DNA of 64,000 nt from Dolichospermum flos-aquae CCAP 1403/13F (GCF_012516395.1 NZ_CP051206.1:186001-250000), one strand, 5' to 3'; positions 1 to 8,462 are shown, numbered from the stretch's first letter. The notes: generated by a model not told the origin, from the letters alone. Translations and numbers: made by a program.

Positions 1-623
1 AAGCATACTTAGCCGGTTATGATGTGACTCGTCAACCTGATGCAGTCAGAAGAGTCATAGGTTATGTACCCCAGGCTTTATCGGCAGATGGGACTTTAAC
101 AGGTTATGAAAATCTGTTAATATTCTCTAAATTGTATGATATTCCCCCTCGACGCAGAAAACAGCAAATCGCGGAAGTGCTAGAATTTATGGGTTTAGAG
201 GATGTAGCACATCGTTTAGTGAGAACTTTTTCTGGGGGAATGATTCGGAAACTGGAAATTGCTCAAGCTATCTTACATCAACCCCAAATCTTATTTCTAG
301 ATGAGCCAACAGTCGGATTAGATCCAGTTGCAAGAACACAAGTATGGCAACTTGTACAGCAACTGCGGATTGAGTACGGTACAACCATCTTTTTAACCAC
401 CCACTTTTTAGAAGAAGCGGATAATCTTTGTAATCGAGTCGTGATTATGAACCAAGGTAAAGAAATTATCACCGGTTCACCCGCAGACTTAAAAACCGCT
501 ATCGGTAAACCAGAAGCAACTTTAGATGATGTCTTCATCCATTACGCAGGAAATCAATTAGTATCAGGAGTGAGTTACAGTGAAACTGCAAGAACCAGAC
601 GTACCTCTCAACGGTTGGGCTGA
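1..623 (+). CDS. ABC exporter ATP-binding subunit, DrrA-like (5' end outside window)
   Basis: Nucleotide-binding subunit of an ABC exporter of the daunorubicin-resistance type; it would hydrolyse ATP on the cytoplasmic face to power the permease that follows. The frame is open to the left edge, so the N-terminus and Walker A are missing from view. Visible in order: Q-loop GYVPQ (about base 60), signature FSGGM (about 230), Walker B ILFLDEPT with D-loop GLD (about 285-325) and the switch histidine in TTHFLEEAD (about 400). The stop lies 44 bases inside the permease gene, so the two are almost certainly cotranslated. The substrate cannot be read from the sequence; a drug or lipid-like compound is usual for the family. 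Confidence 0.9.
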   Translation, partial: AYLAGYDVTRQPDAVRRVIGYVPQALSADGTLTGYENLLIFSKLYDIPPRRRKQQIAEVLEFMGLEDVAHRLVRTFSGGMIRKLEIAQAILHQPQILFLDEPTVGLDPVARTQVWQLVQQLRIEYGTTIFLTTHFLEEADNLCNRVVIMNQGKEIITGSPADLKTAIGKPEATLDDVFIHYAGNQLVSGVSYSETARTRRTSQRLG

Positions 624-1434
624 ACCCAGATATAATCGCCCCAAAGGGATTTTTTCTGGCATCAAAGAACTATTTACTAAAACCCTGGTAATTACTGAAT
701 TAGAGGTGCGGAAACTCCGCCATGATCCTAGTGATTTAATTATCAGGGCTGTACAACCGGCTTTATGGTTGCTGATATTCGGGCAAGTATTTACCCGGAC
801 TCGCGCTATCCCTACAGGTAATTTACCTTACTTGGATTTTATGACTCCCGGTATTTTGGCTCAAAGTGCGCTGTTTGTTGCTATTTTTGCTGGGGGAATG
901 ACGTTAATTTGGGAACGTGATGTAGGGATTTTGCAGAAATTCTTAGTAGCACCCATACCCCGTGCAGCGATTGTCTTGGGTAAAGCATTTGCGGCTGGGA
1001 TTCGTTGTTTTTCCCAAGTTGTATTTATTTACCTTTTAGCGTTTTTGTTGGGTGTACACCTCAATCTCAATCCTTTGGCTTTCCTGCAAGTTGTGCTAGT
1101 CATATTTTTGGGAGCAGCTTGTTTTTGTACATTTTCACTCATCATTGGTTGTTTGGTGAAATCGCGGGAAAGGTTTACGGGAATTGGGCAATTAATCACC
1201 ATGCCGTTGTTTTTTGCCAGTAATGCCATCTATCCTATTTCATTGATGCCAACTTGGTTAAAGCTCATTTCCCACTTGAATCCTTTAACTTATGAAGTGG
1301 ATGCTTTACGGGGTGCAATGCTGGCACAGGGTTCAAGTATTTATGGGTTCGGGTTAGATTGTACAATTCTCTTGCTAACATTAATAGGTTTAACCTACAT
1401 CTGTGGACGACTTTATCCACGGGTGGCAATGTAA
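580..1434 (+). CDS. ABC-2 type exporter permease, DrrB-like
   Basis: Membrane subunit (284 aa) of the exporter whose ATPase precedes it. After a soluble N-terminus of about 55 residues come the charged segment before the first helix and about six hydrophobic segments, the layout of ABC-2 permeases, with the family-type stretch FMTPGIL near residue 90. The start is GTG at 580, chosen because CAGGAG lies ten bases upstream and no ATG fits. The gene overlaps the ATPase by 44 bases and ends 19 bases before the probable MarR start, so transporter and regulator form one unit. Length is normal for the family. Substrate unknown. Confidence 0.88.
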   Translation: MKLQEPDVPLNGWAEPRYNRPKGIFSGIKELFTKTLVITELEVRKLRHDPSDLIIRAVQPALWLLIFGQVFTRTRAIPTGNLPYLDFMTPGILAQSALFVAIFAGGMTLIWERDVGILQKFLVAPIPRAAIVLGKAFAAGIRCFSQVVFIYLLAFLLGVHLNLNPLAFLQVVLVIFLGAACFCTFSLIIGCLVKSRERFTGIGQLITMPLFFASNAIYPISLMPTWLKLISHLNPLTYEVDALRGAMLAQGSSIYGFGLDCTILLLTLIGLTYICGRLYPRVAM

Positions 1435-1453
1435 TCTGGAGAAAAACGGTCTT

Positions 1454-1912
1454 ATGAGTTTGGATAAACCCTCTGAAGAATGTGCCGCTAGGGTGATGGA
1501 AACTGTCCCCTTATTGATGCGGTTTATCCGATCTGAAATGCGATCGCACAGTTCTGACTCTTTATCTATACCACAATTGCGATCGCTTGCTTTTCTGAAT
1601 CGCAATCCTGGTGCTTCCTTGTCTGAGGTAGCAGATCATCTCGGAGTCACCTGTGCTACAGCATCCACAACTATAGAAAAATTAGTCCAACGTAATCTGG
1701 TGCAACGGACAGATAATCCTCAAGAACGACGACGAGTAGTCCTGAATTTGACGAGAGAGGGAAAACTGCTTTTAGAGCAATCCCAGGAAAAAACTCGCGG
1801 GGAAATTGCGGAGATTCTAGGGAGTTTGACACCAGAGCAAGTATCACATATTGAATCAGGCTTGACTCTACTAAAAAATGTCTTCGAGCAAACAGAAACC
1901 AACTCACCATAA
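1454..1912 (+). CDS. MarR-family transcriptional regulator
   Basis: Winged-helix regulator of about 152 aa. The helix-turn-helix is seen at LSEVADHLGVTCATASTTIE, followed by the wing with the family-typical DPxDxR-like stretch TDNPQERRRVVLNLT. ATG at 1454 is preferred over the longer frame from 1403 because GGAG sits 12 bases upstream and the longer version would overlap the permease. It lies between an ABC exporter and an MFS exporter on the same strand; MarR proteins commonly repress neighbouring efflux genes and are released by a ligand, so local control of both exporters is likely (inference). The last 35 bases overlap the MFS gene. Confidence 0.88.
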   Translation: MSLDKPSEECAARVMETVPLLMRFIRSEMRSHSSDSLSIPQLRSLAFLNRNPGASLSEVADHLGVTCATASTTIEKLVQRNLVQRTDNPQERRRVVLNLTREGKLLLEQSQEKTRGEIAEILGSLTPEQVSHIESGLTLLKNVFEQTETNSP

Positions 1913-3146
1913 CAGTAAGGCTGCACAACACGATCCTTTGGCAGCCATGAGATTTCGAGATTATCGGCTCTTTACCATTGGGCGTGTAGTCCTCTTCACA
2001 GGGGGACAAATGCAGACCGTCGCGCTGGGCTGGGAGCTATATGAGCGAACAAATTCAGCGATGGCCTTAGGGGGAATCGGGTTGGCGCAGGTTCTCCCCA
2101 TGATTGCCCTAACTTTGATTACGGGACACGTTGCTGATAAAAGCGATCGCAAAAAGATTACTTTATTGGCAATGCTGCTATTAATGTTTTGTTCTCTAAC
2201 TTTAGCGGCTATTTCCTATTATCAAGGTGCAGTTTTTCTAATTTATGCTTGCTTATTATTAACAGGTGTAGCCAGGGCATTTCTCAAACCTGCGGGTGAT
2301 GCGCTGATGTGGCAGTTAATACCGATGAGTGCTTTTACCAATGCAGCGACTTGGAATAGTAGTAGTTTTCAATTAGCGTCGGTAATTGGGCCAGCTTTGG
2401 GAGGATTGAGTATTGCTGTTTTTAAGAGTGCGACGGGAGTATATATATTATCGGCGATCGCTGCACTATCGTGTTTTTTCCTCACCGCAGCCATTAAACC
2501 CCAAAAAACTAACTTTAAGAAAGAACCAATATCCCTAAAAACCCTAGCTGCTGGGGCTGAATTTGTGTGGAATAATCAACTAATTCTCGCAGCTATCACC
2601 CTAGATTTATTTGCTGTTTTGCTGGGTGGTGCAGTCGCATTATTACCCGTTTTTGCTAAAGATATTCTGCACGTTGGTCCGGTGGAATTAGGTTATTTAC
2701 AAGCCGCCCCATCAATAGGTGCATTAATTATGGCAGCATTGTTGGTATATTTGCCACCTATCCGCAAAGCTGGGCCGGCCTTACTTTGGTCGGTTGTCGG
2801 GTTTGGGATTGTAACAATTATTTTTGGTTTATCCCGTTGGGTGTGGCTGTCGTTGTTGATGTTGGTATTAAGTGGGGCGTTAGACAGCATTAGCGTGGTG
2901 ATTCGTCATACTTTGGTGCAAATTCGCACTCCTGACCATTTACGGGGTCGAGTTGCGGCTATCAATAGTGTGTTTATCAGTGCTTCTAATGAGTTGGGAG
3001 GTTTTGAGTCTGGTTTGACTGCGGCTTTATTTGGTCCGGTGTTTTCTGTGGTTGGTGGGGGTATTGGGACGATTTTGGTGGTGGTAGCTACGGCGATGAT
3101 TTGGCCGGAGATTAGGAAGTTGGGGGCGTTGCATGAGGATTTATAA
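1878..3146 (+). CDS. MFS exporter, EntS-like (MFS_3)
   Basis: Inner-membrane major facilitator protein of 422 aa with twelve hydrophobic segments predicted by eye. The N-terminal FRDYRLFTIGR and the loop DKSDRKK after helix 2 are typical of the enterobactin-exporter-like group, and PDHLRGRVAAINSVF marks the C-terminal half. Start ATG 1878 lies inside the marR gene (35-base overlap), which points to translational coupling; ATG 1948 is not excluded because the first 23 residues are polar and unconserved in look. The group exports siderophores, macrolides or other small molecules; the cargo here is unknown. A related but shortened protein is encoded at 7264-8391. Confidence 0.85.
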   Translation: MSSSKQKPTHHNSKAAQHDPLAAMRFRDYRLFTIGRVVLFTGGQMQTVALGWELYERTNSAMALGGIGLAQVLPMIALTLITGHVADKSDRKKITLLAMLLLMFCSLTLAAISYYQGAVFLIYACLLLTGVARAFLKPAGDALMWQLIPMSAFTNAATWNSSSFQLASVIGPALGGLSIAVFKSATGVYILSAIAALSCFFLTAAIKPQKTNFKKEPISLKTLAAGAEFVWNNQLILAAITLDLFAVLLGGAVALLPVFAKDILHVGPVELGYLQAAPSIGALIMAALLVYLPPIRKAGPALLWSVVGFGIVTIIFGLSRWVWLSLLMLVLSGALDSISVVIRHTLVQIRTPDHLRGRVAAINSVFISASNELGGFESGLTAALFGPVFSVVGGGIGTILVVVATAMIWPEIRKLGALHEDL

Positions 3147-3230
3147 AGGAAATAGTCTCACGCAGAGGCGCAAAGAAAGAAATGCGTTAATATCGTAATA
3201 TCTATGTAGGAAATATAATTAGGGATAAGT

Positions 3231-3650
3231 ATGTCGGCTAAAGATGTCTTTCATGAAGTTGTCAAAAAAGCTCTACAGAAGGACGGTTGGCAGATTACTC
3301 ATGATCCCCTATCAATTAGTGTAGGCGGGGTAAATCTATCTATTGATTTAGCCGCTGAAAAGCTGATTGCGGCGGAAAGAGAAGGAGAAAAAATTGCTGT
3401 TGAGATCAAAAGTTTTTTGGAGAGGTCGTCTGCAATTTCGGAATTTCATACAGCGTTAGGACAGTTTATTAATTATAGAGGTGCATTAAAGAGACGACAG
3501 CCAGAGCGGGTTTTGTATTTAGCAGTACCTTTAACAACCTATAAGACTTTTTTTAATCTTGATTTTCCTAGAGATATGATTGAAGAGAATCAAGTCAAAA
3601 TGATTATTTATGATGTAGAGCATGAGGTGATTGCAGAATGGATAAACTAA
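3231..3650 (+). CDS. xisH: XisH-like protein (fdxN-element excision controlling factor family)
   Basis: 139-aa protein of the XisH family. In Anabaena, XisH and XisI are needed together with the recombinase XisF for excision of the fdxN element in heterocysts; most cyanobacteria carry several xisHI pairs with no element nearby, and the biochemical role is unknown. The sequence shows the family opening MSAKDVFHE, the core AEREGEKIAVEIKSF and the C-terminal stretch IIYDVEHEVIAEWI. The EIK motif with preceding acidic residues resembles a PD-(D/E)XK endonuclease-like core (inference). The stop overlaps xisI by 13 bases, so the pair is cotranslated. No XisF-like recombinase is seen in this window. 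Confidence 0.9.
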   Translation: MSAKDVFHEVVKKALQKDGWQITHDPLSISVGGVNLSIDLAAEKLIAAEREGEKIAVEIKSFLERSSAISEFHTALGQFINYRGALKRRQPERVLYLAVPLTTYKTFFNLDFPRDMIEENQVKMIIYDVEHEVIAEWIN

Positions 3651-3973
3651 CTAAATATCGCCAGCTTGTACAGCAGATTTTACAAGAATATAGCGAACAA
3701 AAACCTGCTAATGGAAATATAGAAGTTGAGACAATTTTTGATACACAACGTGACCACTATCAAATAGTTCATGTAGGTTGGGAAGGTCAAGAATGGATAC
3801 ATAGTTGTATTATTCATATTGATATTAAGGGTGAAAAAATTTGGTTGCAATGGAATGGTACTGAAGATGATATTGCAGAGAATTTAGTTGCTGTGGGAGT
3901 TCCAAAGGAGGATATTGTATTGGGTTTTCAGTCTCCTTTTATGAGGAAGTTTACAGAATATGCTGTGGGTTAG
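3638..3973 (+). CDS. xisI: XisI-like protein
   Basis: 111-aa partner of the preceding XisH protein. It shows the family features: an N-terminal helix LTKYRQLVQQIL, the block HYQIVHVGWEGQEWIHSCI and the C-terminal IVLGFQSPFMRKFTEYAV. It starts 13 bases inside xisH in another frame, the arrangement seen in other xisHI pairs. Function outside fdxN-element excision is unknown; the constant pairing with a nuclease-like XisH suggests a two-protein module (inference). No attachment-site repeats or recombinase were seen near it. Confidence 0.9.
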   Translation: MDKLTKYRQLVQQILQEYSEQKPANGNIEVETIFDTQRDHYQIVHVGWEGQEWIHSCIIHIDIKGEKIWLQWNGTEDDIAENLVAVGVPKEDIVLGFQSPFMRKFTEYAVG

Positions 3974-4027
3974 GGAATTATTGATGATTATCAATTAAGT
4001 CTATGCTCTACCTTGGTAAGTATGGCG

Positions 4028-4258
4028 TTATTGGTCAATTTCTGCAAATATTTCTGTTAAATCTGGTTGATTTTTCCATGCACCAAATAATTTATTTAAT
4101 TTAGCTAATTTCTCTTCTTCTGTTAAATGTATTTTTGGTTCTGGTATTTGCTTTTCAATAAATTCTAAGTCAATTATTATTTCTGTTCCATCTGGAATGT
4201 TATTAAGTTGTTCTAATAGCTCAATATTTTGACCACGTTTTATTCCTTTAATTTTCAT
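4028..4258 (-). CDS. Small protein, possible antitoxin-like
   Basis: 76-aa protein reading MKIKGIKRGQNIELLEQ at its start, a short beta-rich N-terminus followed by a charged helical tail ending in LTEIFAEIDQ. This architecture occurs in cyanobacterial antitoxin-like proteins, but no toxin partner of PIN or MazF type follows. An in-frame ATG at 4279 would add seven residues and overlap the upstream gene more (32 rather than 11 bases); the shorter start is preferred because the conserved-looking block begins there. No clear ribosome binding site is visible for either. It is transcribed after the putative nuclease-TPR gene and may be its small partner (inference). Confidence 0.5.
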   Translation of the reverse strand: MKIKGIKRGQNIELLEQLNNIPDGTEIIIDLEFIEKQIPEPKIHLTEEEKLAKLNKLFGAWKNQPDLTEIFAEIDQ

Positions 4259-5378
4259 GTTGATTAAGCTGTTTTGCATTAGCTAAATAGTTGGATAAAT
4301 TTGGGTTGCCTGGATTTAACCCAAGTGCCAGTTGAAAATTTATGATTGATTCTTCAATATTCTTACTAAATTTTTCTGAATTGGCTTTTGCAAGATTATA
4401 ATAAGAAATACCTAATCTTTCAAACAACCTGTAATCGTGTTTTAAGTCATTATCTAATTCGATAGCTTTGCTTAAATATTTCACATTCCCAGTTGCATCT
4501 AACGTTTCCATTCCAAATTTAACTAAAAATGAAGCCAATTTTTTTTGATCCAAAATAACCTTTGAAAAACAATCAATTGCCATTTCATGATTACCATTAG
4601 AATACTCTCTATGTCCAGCAGTAAACTCTTCTGAGTTTTCAAAAGTAATCACAAAATTTCTAACAAAATCTTTGTAATAAATAATTTTCCGATTATATCC
4701 GTTATTTATAACATAATAGCCAAATTTTTGTTGAGGATTAATTGTATTAACTACTCCAGATAGAAATAACCCTACTTCAAAATTGTTGTTTTCTGCTTCA
4801 AAAAAATGCCACCCAATTGAATCAGGTGTTTTAATATTAAACCAATATCCTTTACCAATAATGCATATAACGTCAATTAATGGATTATTATCAAAGTTTT
4901 TATCATATTTTTTATATCTTTCAAATTCTGATTGTGATGTTAAATCTGTATTATAAGCAAAATATACTGTAATAGGTTTTATTTTTGAATTTAATGATTG
5001 CAGATTTCTTAGACTTCTAAATTTTTCCAATGTTGTTTGAATTTCTTGAGCAGTAGATGTAGTTTTTATTTCAAATACATAATAACAACTCTCAATAGGG
5101 TAGCAACCTTCTGATTCAGAAAATAGCGCCGGAGGAATTGCTGATTTATTATAAATTAATAAATCTACTTCCGATGATGAATTTCCTACAGAATCAACGA
5201 TTTCACCACTACCCAAATCCCAACCAAATGGCAAATATTTTCTAATGACTTGACCTAAAATACTTTCTCGAAATGCTCCTCTAAGTCCCCTATGTTTTAT
5301 AGATTCTACTTCAAATGAAGTAGAAACTAACAGCTTAATGTCATTTTCAATTCTTTTCTGATATAAAGGATGAGCCAT
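4248..5378 (-). CDS. DUF6602-like N-terminal domain with C-terminal TPR-like repeats
   Basis: Protein of about 376 aa. The N-terminal 150 residues resemble DUF6602: GAFRESILGQVIRKYLP, then GEIVDSVG, SSEVDLLIYNK and YYVFEIKTT. The spacing of the Asp in EVDLLIYN and the E-x-K in FEIKTT fits a PD-(D/E)XK nuclease-like core (inference from motif). The last 110 residues carry TPR-like helical pairs, for example YSNGNHEMAIDCFSKVILD and SIINFQLALGLNPGN. An upstream in-frame ATG at 5417 would add thirteen hydrophobic residues; 5378 is chosen because MAHPLYQKR starts the conserved-looking part. Its stop overlaps the following small gene. A role in defence or DNA processing is possible but not shown. 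Confidence 0.6.
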   Translation of the reverse strand: MAHPLYQKRIENDIKLLVSTSFEVESIKHRGLRGAFRESILGQVIRKYLPFGWDLGSGEIVDSVGNSSSEVDLLIYNKSAIPPALFSESEGCYPIESCYYVFEIKTTSTAQEIQTTLEKFRSLRNLQSLNSKIKPITVYFAYNTDLTSQSEFERYKKYDKNFDNNPLIDVICIIGKGYWFNIKTPDSIGWHFFEAENNNFEVGLFLSGVVNTINPQQKFGYYVINNGYNRKIIYYKDFVRNFVITFENSEEFTAGHREYSNGNHEMAIDCFSKVILDQKKLASFLVKFGMETLDATGNVKYLSKAIELDNDLKHDYRLFERLGISYYNLAKANSEKFSKNIEESIINFQLALGLNPGNPNLSNYLANAKQLNQHEN

Positions 5379-5657
5379 ATTACACTGGTTTAAAACCAAA
5401 AATATTACAATAAACAATTATACCAAATAAAGTAAAAATTTACAATGAATGGTTAGCAGCTATAAAATGACGTTTATTATTTCGAGGAAAAATTGTTCAA
5501 ACCCCTTACTACATCTCTTTCTAGAAGATTTCATGACCCCAAACTGGTAGTTTATTTTATCAATAGGATTTATCTAAATTCAGTTCAATAAAAAATGTAG
5601 AGACGTTCCCTAAAACATCTTTACATTAATTAACAGTTTTCTCCAAAAAATCCCTAA

Positions 5658-6257
5658 CTACCCAACTGCTACCGGAACTTTATAATAAACCGGCTCATTC
5701 CCTGCTTTCCATTTGATATTGCACCCAATACTCGGCTTTTGCTGCCAAGTAATGTCCTCATCAGCTAAAACATAATTAATCGCTTTTCGCAAATCTTGTC
5801 CAGTCACAGGTAAATCATTTTTTGGACGACTATCATCTAATTGTCCTCGATAAGCCAGCTTTCTATTAGCATTAAATACAAAAAAGTCGGGAGTACAAGC
5901 TGCAAAAAAATCTTTAGCCGCTTTTTGACTTTCATCATAAAGCAAAGGATAGGATAAATCTAATTCCTCAGCAAAATCTTTAAGTAGTTCTGGTGCATCA
6001 TTAGGATGAGTATTAATATCATTAGAACTAATTGCTAAAATACCTACATTTCTATTTTTGTAATCTTGTCCTAACTTTGCTAATTCAAATTTGATATGTT
6101 GCACAAAAGGACAATGACGACTAACAAAGATAACTACTAATACTTTTTTATCAGCAAAATTTGCCAATGAAATTGTTTTACCTGTTACTACATCTGGGAG
6201 ATTAAATTTAGGTGCTAAAGTTCCCAAAGGTAACATTGTCGAAGGTGTTAAGGCCAT
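5658..6257 (-). CDS. Thioredoxin-fold redoxin family protein
   Basis: 199-aa soluble protein of the AhpC/TSA-redoxin superfamily. The fold is seen from LGTLAPKFNLPDVVTGKT (strand before the core), VLVVIFVSRHCPFVQH (active-site strand with a single Cys, CPFV instead of CxxC), AISSNDINTHPNDAPELL and the cis-Pro region PDFFVFNANRKLAYRGQ, ending SIGCNIKWK with a second Cys. Proteins of this shape are annotated as thioredoxin-family or peroxiredoxin-like in cyanobacteria; substrate and electron donor are unknown. ATG 6257 is chosen over TTG 6266 because AAGGAA precedes it. It stands alone on its strand. Confidence 0.75.
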   Translation of the reverse strand: MALTPSTMLPLGTLAPKFNLPDVVTGKTISLANFADKKVLVVIFVSRHCPFVQHIKFELAKLGQDYKNRNVGILAISSNDINTHPNDAPELLKDFAEELDLSYPLLYDESQKAAKDFFAACTPDFFVFNANRKLAYRGQLDDSRPKNDLPVTGQDLRKAINYVLADEDITWQQKPSIGCNIKWKAGNEPVYYKVPVAVG

Positions 6258-6329
6258 AAAATCCAATTCCTTAAATTTTTGAAATTACAGTTAGTGAAAT
6301 TAATTAAATGGTGTAACTAAATTAAACCT

Positions 6330-6404
6330 AAAACCTCTCTCCTTGTAGGAGAGAGGTTTTAATTTCCCCCCTTCCCTCTTAGGGAAGGGGGTTAGGGGGT
6401 TAGG
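6330..6404. repeat. 13-bp perfect hairpin plus C/G tract, repeat found twice
   Basis: AAAACCTCTCTCC and its exact complement GGAGAGAGGTTTT are separated by five bases (6330-6360), followed by a C-tract and GGGAAGGGGG tract ending TTAGGGGGTTAGG. A related copy lies at about 10116-10201. The hairpin can act as a terminator on the minus strand after the dioxygenase remnant; the motif is a common dispersed repeat in Nostocales. Confidence 0.6.
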
Positions 6405-6800
6405 TTAAGCTGCTACAAGACTGGGAATATATGTCGCAGAATCTCCTTTAATGGCTTGACTATACTTACCGTCAATACCTAAAGGAATATCACCAGCAAT
6501 GGTTACACGCTGCACCCGACGGGGTTGATCTCCATAATCTGCGATAGCTGCGCTCGCCGAAGGCATCGCATAATGTTGAGTAGCGCGGTTATCCCAAAAT
6601 GCCACATCACCAACTTGCCAGCGCCAACGCACTGTATTCTCAGGTCGTGTAATATAAGATTGCAACAAGCGAATAATATCGGTTGATTCGGTGGGAGATA
6701 AACCGCGAATTTGCCGCACAAAACCACCAATAAATAAACCCGTTTCCCCAGATTCAGGATGTCGTCACTGAGGTTTGCACTCAGATCAACACCTTTAATT
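6405..6800 (-). pseudogene. Collapsed TauD/TfdA dioxygenase with large internal deletion
   Basis: Remnant of a second Fe(II)/2-oxoglutarate dioxygenase. Reading the minus strand from about 6800, one frame gives IKGVDLSANLSDD, matching residues of the GAEISGVDLSQ block near position 20 of the intact copy at 11392-12360. The frame then changes at the GACGACATC junction (about 6760) and gives HPESGETGLFIGG, matching the HPETGERALYVNPGF block near residue 196, and continues through FWDNRATQHYA to the normal C-terminus. About 165 residues, including the metal-binding HxD, are therefore missing. A palindromic element (6541-6569) inserts in frame after the distal His region. It cannot be an active dioxygenase. 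Confidence 0.85.
6541..6569. repeat. Palindromic element GCGAT...ATCGC inside the dioxygenase remnant
   Basis: A 29-base element with ends GCGAT and ATCGC and interior GCGCTCGCCGAAGG. Reading with the gene it adds PSASAAIADYG-like residues not present in the intact homologue. Nearly the same element is at 20952-20980, and longer relatives are at 22203, 23127, 36769 and 43760. Confidence 0.75.
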
Positions 6801-7035
6801 TTCCTTGAAAGCTTTAGTTTAATTGCCAGTATCAGTGTCAAAGAATATAAGTGGTTAATTCGTGCGGTAATATACCCAAAGGTTAAATCTACTGTTTGTC
6901 TACCGACTTACCGTAGATTAATATTATAATTACATAAATCTAGCTAAAAAGCAAGTACTTAGCCAAGGAAATATACCATAACCTAAATTTATTAATGACT
7001 AATGATTAGGTAGTCTAACTACCTCATCCCTTAAA

Positions 7036-7158
7036 CTAATTTTTGGGTTTTTTACCCTTCTTGGATGCAATTGCTTTGACTGGTTTACCATCTTGGAGAG
7101 AATCAGTAGGATTAGTAATTAACTTAGCATTAGGATTTAACCCAGAAACTACTTCCAC
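7036..7158 (-). pseudogene. C-terminal remnant of an HlyD/RND-type membrane fusion protein
   Basis: The minus strand from 7158 to the stop at 7036 reads VEVVSGLNPNAKLITN, PTDSLQDGKPV and a basic tail, which matches the last 40 residues of periplasmic adaptor subunits of RND or ABC efflux pumps (the SGLxPxxxVIxNPxDxLxDG block). Nothing upstream continues the gene: the similarity stops at a dispersed repeat (7159-7240). It is the tail of a lost efflux adaptor gene. Confidence 0.6.
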
Positions 7159-7240
7159 CTACGCGGATTACGGGAACTTCAAACCCACGGAGGTGGGTTT
7201 TGCCTGTGCAGCCGTGACTTCCAGTTGCCCGAATTTTGTT
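7159..7240. repeat. Dispersed repeat with AAACCCAC hairpin
   Basis: Contains the hairpin AAACCCACGGAGGTGGGTTT (7181-7200) followed by GCCTGTGCAGCCGTGACTTCC. This is a familiar type of intergenic repeat in Nostoc/Anabaena genomes. It sits exactly between two truncated genes (adaptor remnant and shortened MFS gene), so it probably marks the recombination point. Confidence 0.55.
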
Positions 7241-7263
7241 ATCCATTTTCTTGGTATTTTAAG

Positions 7264-8391
7264 TTAATTTGCTAATAAATTACCAAAAGGAGCCATTCCC
7301 ATAAAGCACATCGCATAAAAACCCATAACTCTACCTCGTTTACTATTTTCTACAATTAATTGCAATACTGTGTTACTAGCAGCTATTTGTAAAGTGGAAC
7401 TCCAACCAACTAAGACTAAAATTAACTGAGAAATCCAGAAAACATGAGATTGAGAAAATAATATCAGACCAATTCCCATCATGAATGGACCAAAAGCAAT
7501 GAGTTTATCTAAACCTGTGACATGATGACGAAAACTAAGGTAAATACAGGCTAAAATTGAGCCAGTTGCACCGGAAGCTGATAAAAAACCTAAAGTGTCC
7601 GCTCCTCCTTTTAATATTTCAACTGCGAAGATGGGTAAAAGTGTAATATAACCAGTTGTGACTAAGCTGGCTGTAGCTAGAAGTAAGAGAATGGAACGAA
7701 TTGGTAAGTATTGATAAGCATATTCAAAACCTTCTTTTAGTTTTTGTAAAGGATTACTGGTTTGTGGTTCGATAGTTTGGGGTGTGATTCGCATTGCTAA
7801 TATGGCGATAATTGCCGCAATGTAGCTCAAACTATCGTACAAAAAGCAATATTTAGCTCCGAATTTGGCAATGATAATTCCCCCTAAAGCGGGTCCAAGG
7901 AGACGCGCACCATGCAGGAAACCAGCATTGAGAGCGATCGCATTACTCATCAATTCCCGACTTACCATATCAGTCACAAAAGCATGACGGACAGGTACAT
8001 CTAAGCCTTTGAGCAACCCTGAAAACATACTCAAAATTAGCAATGTCCAAAAATTTGCCCAATCTAAAAATGTGATCAGTGTCAGAATTAGGGAAATAGA
8101 AATTCCTATCCATTGAAATAATAGTAACAGCCGATAACGGTTATAACGATCTGCCAGAATACCGGAAATTGGAGCTAATAAAAAAACTGGTAACTGTCCT
8201 AAAAATCCGGCAATTCCTAACAATAAAGCCGAATCAGTTAAACGATAAATTAACCAAAGTGTAGCAACTTGAGTCATAAAGTTGCCAGTCATTGATAGTC
8301 CTTGTCCGGTAAAATAAAGACGATAATTGCGGGATTTAAAAGCGGGAAGATCAAACTGCCAAGGAAACCCAAGTTTTTGTATTAATTTCAT
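7264..8391 (-). CDS. MFS transporter, C-terminally shortened
   Basis: EntS-like MFS protein of 375 aa. The start is typical: FDLPAFKSRNYRLYFTGQGLS, first helices, and the loop DRYNRYRL after helix 2; the middle has PVRHAFVTDMVSRELM. It ends at GFYAMCFMGMAPFGNLLAN, within what should be helix 11, where relatives continue for 30-50 residues. The missing end coincides with the adaptor remnant and dispersed repeat downstream, so the gene was probably cut by recombination. Whether the shortened protein still folds and transports is doubtful. The nearest relative in the window is the full-length 1878-3146 protein. Confidence 0.75.
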   Translation of the reverse strand: MKLIQKLGFPWQFDLPAFKSRNYRLYFTGQGLSMTGNFMTQVATLWLIYRLTDSALLLGIAGFLGQLPVFLLAPISGILADRYNRYRLLLLFQWIGISISLILTLITFLDWANFWTLLILSMFSGLLKGLDVPVRHAFVTDMVSRELMSNAIALNAGFLHGARLLGPALGGIIIAKFGAKYCFLYDSLSYIAAIIAILAMRITPQTIEPQTSNPLQKLKEGFEYAYQYLPIRSILLLLATASLVTTGYITLLPIFAVEILKGGADTLGFLSASGATGSILACIYLSFRHHVTGLDKLIAFGPFMMGIGLILFSQSHVFWISQLILVLVGWSSTLQIAASNTVLQLIVENSKRGRVMGFYAMCFMGMAPFGNLLAN

Positions 8392-8462
8392 GAATTAGAT
8401 TTATTTATTTTGATTTAATTAGGTTTTTTGGAAATAAACATATTTGTTTGGCTTCCAAACCC

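Noticed and set aside
7043-7267. 74-codon plus-strand reading frame
   Set aside because: It is antisense to the adaptor remnant and runs through a dispersed hairpin repeat; the minus strand gives the recognisable protein.
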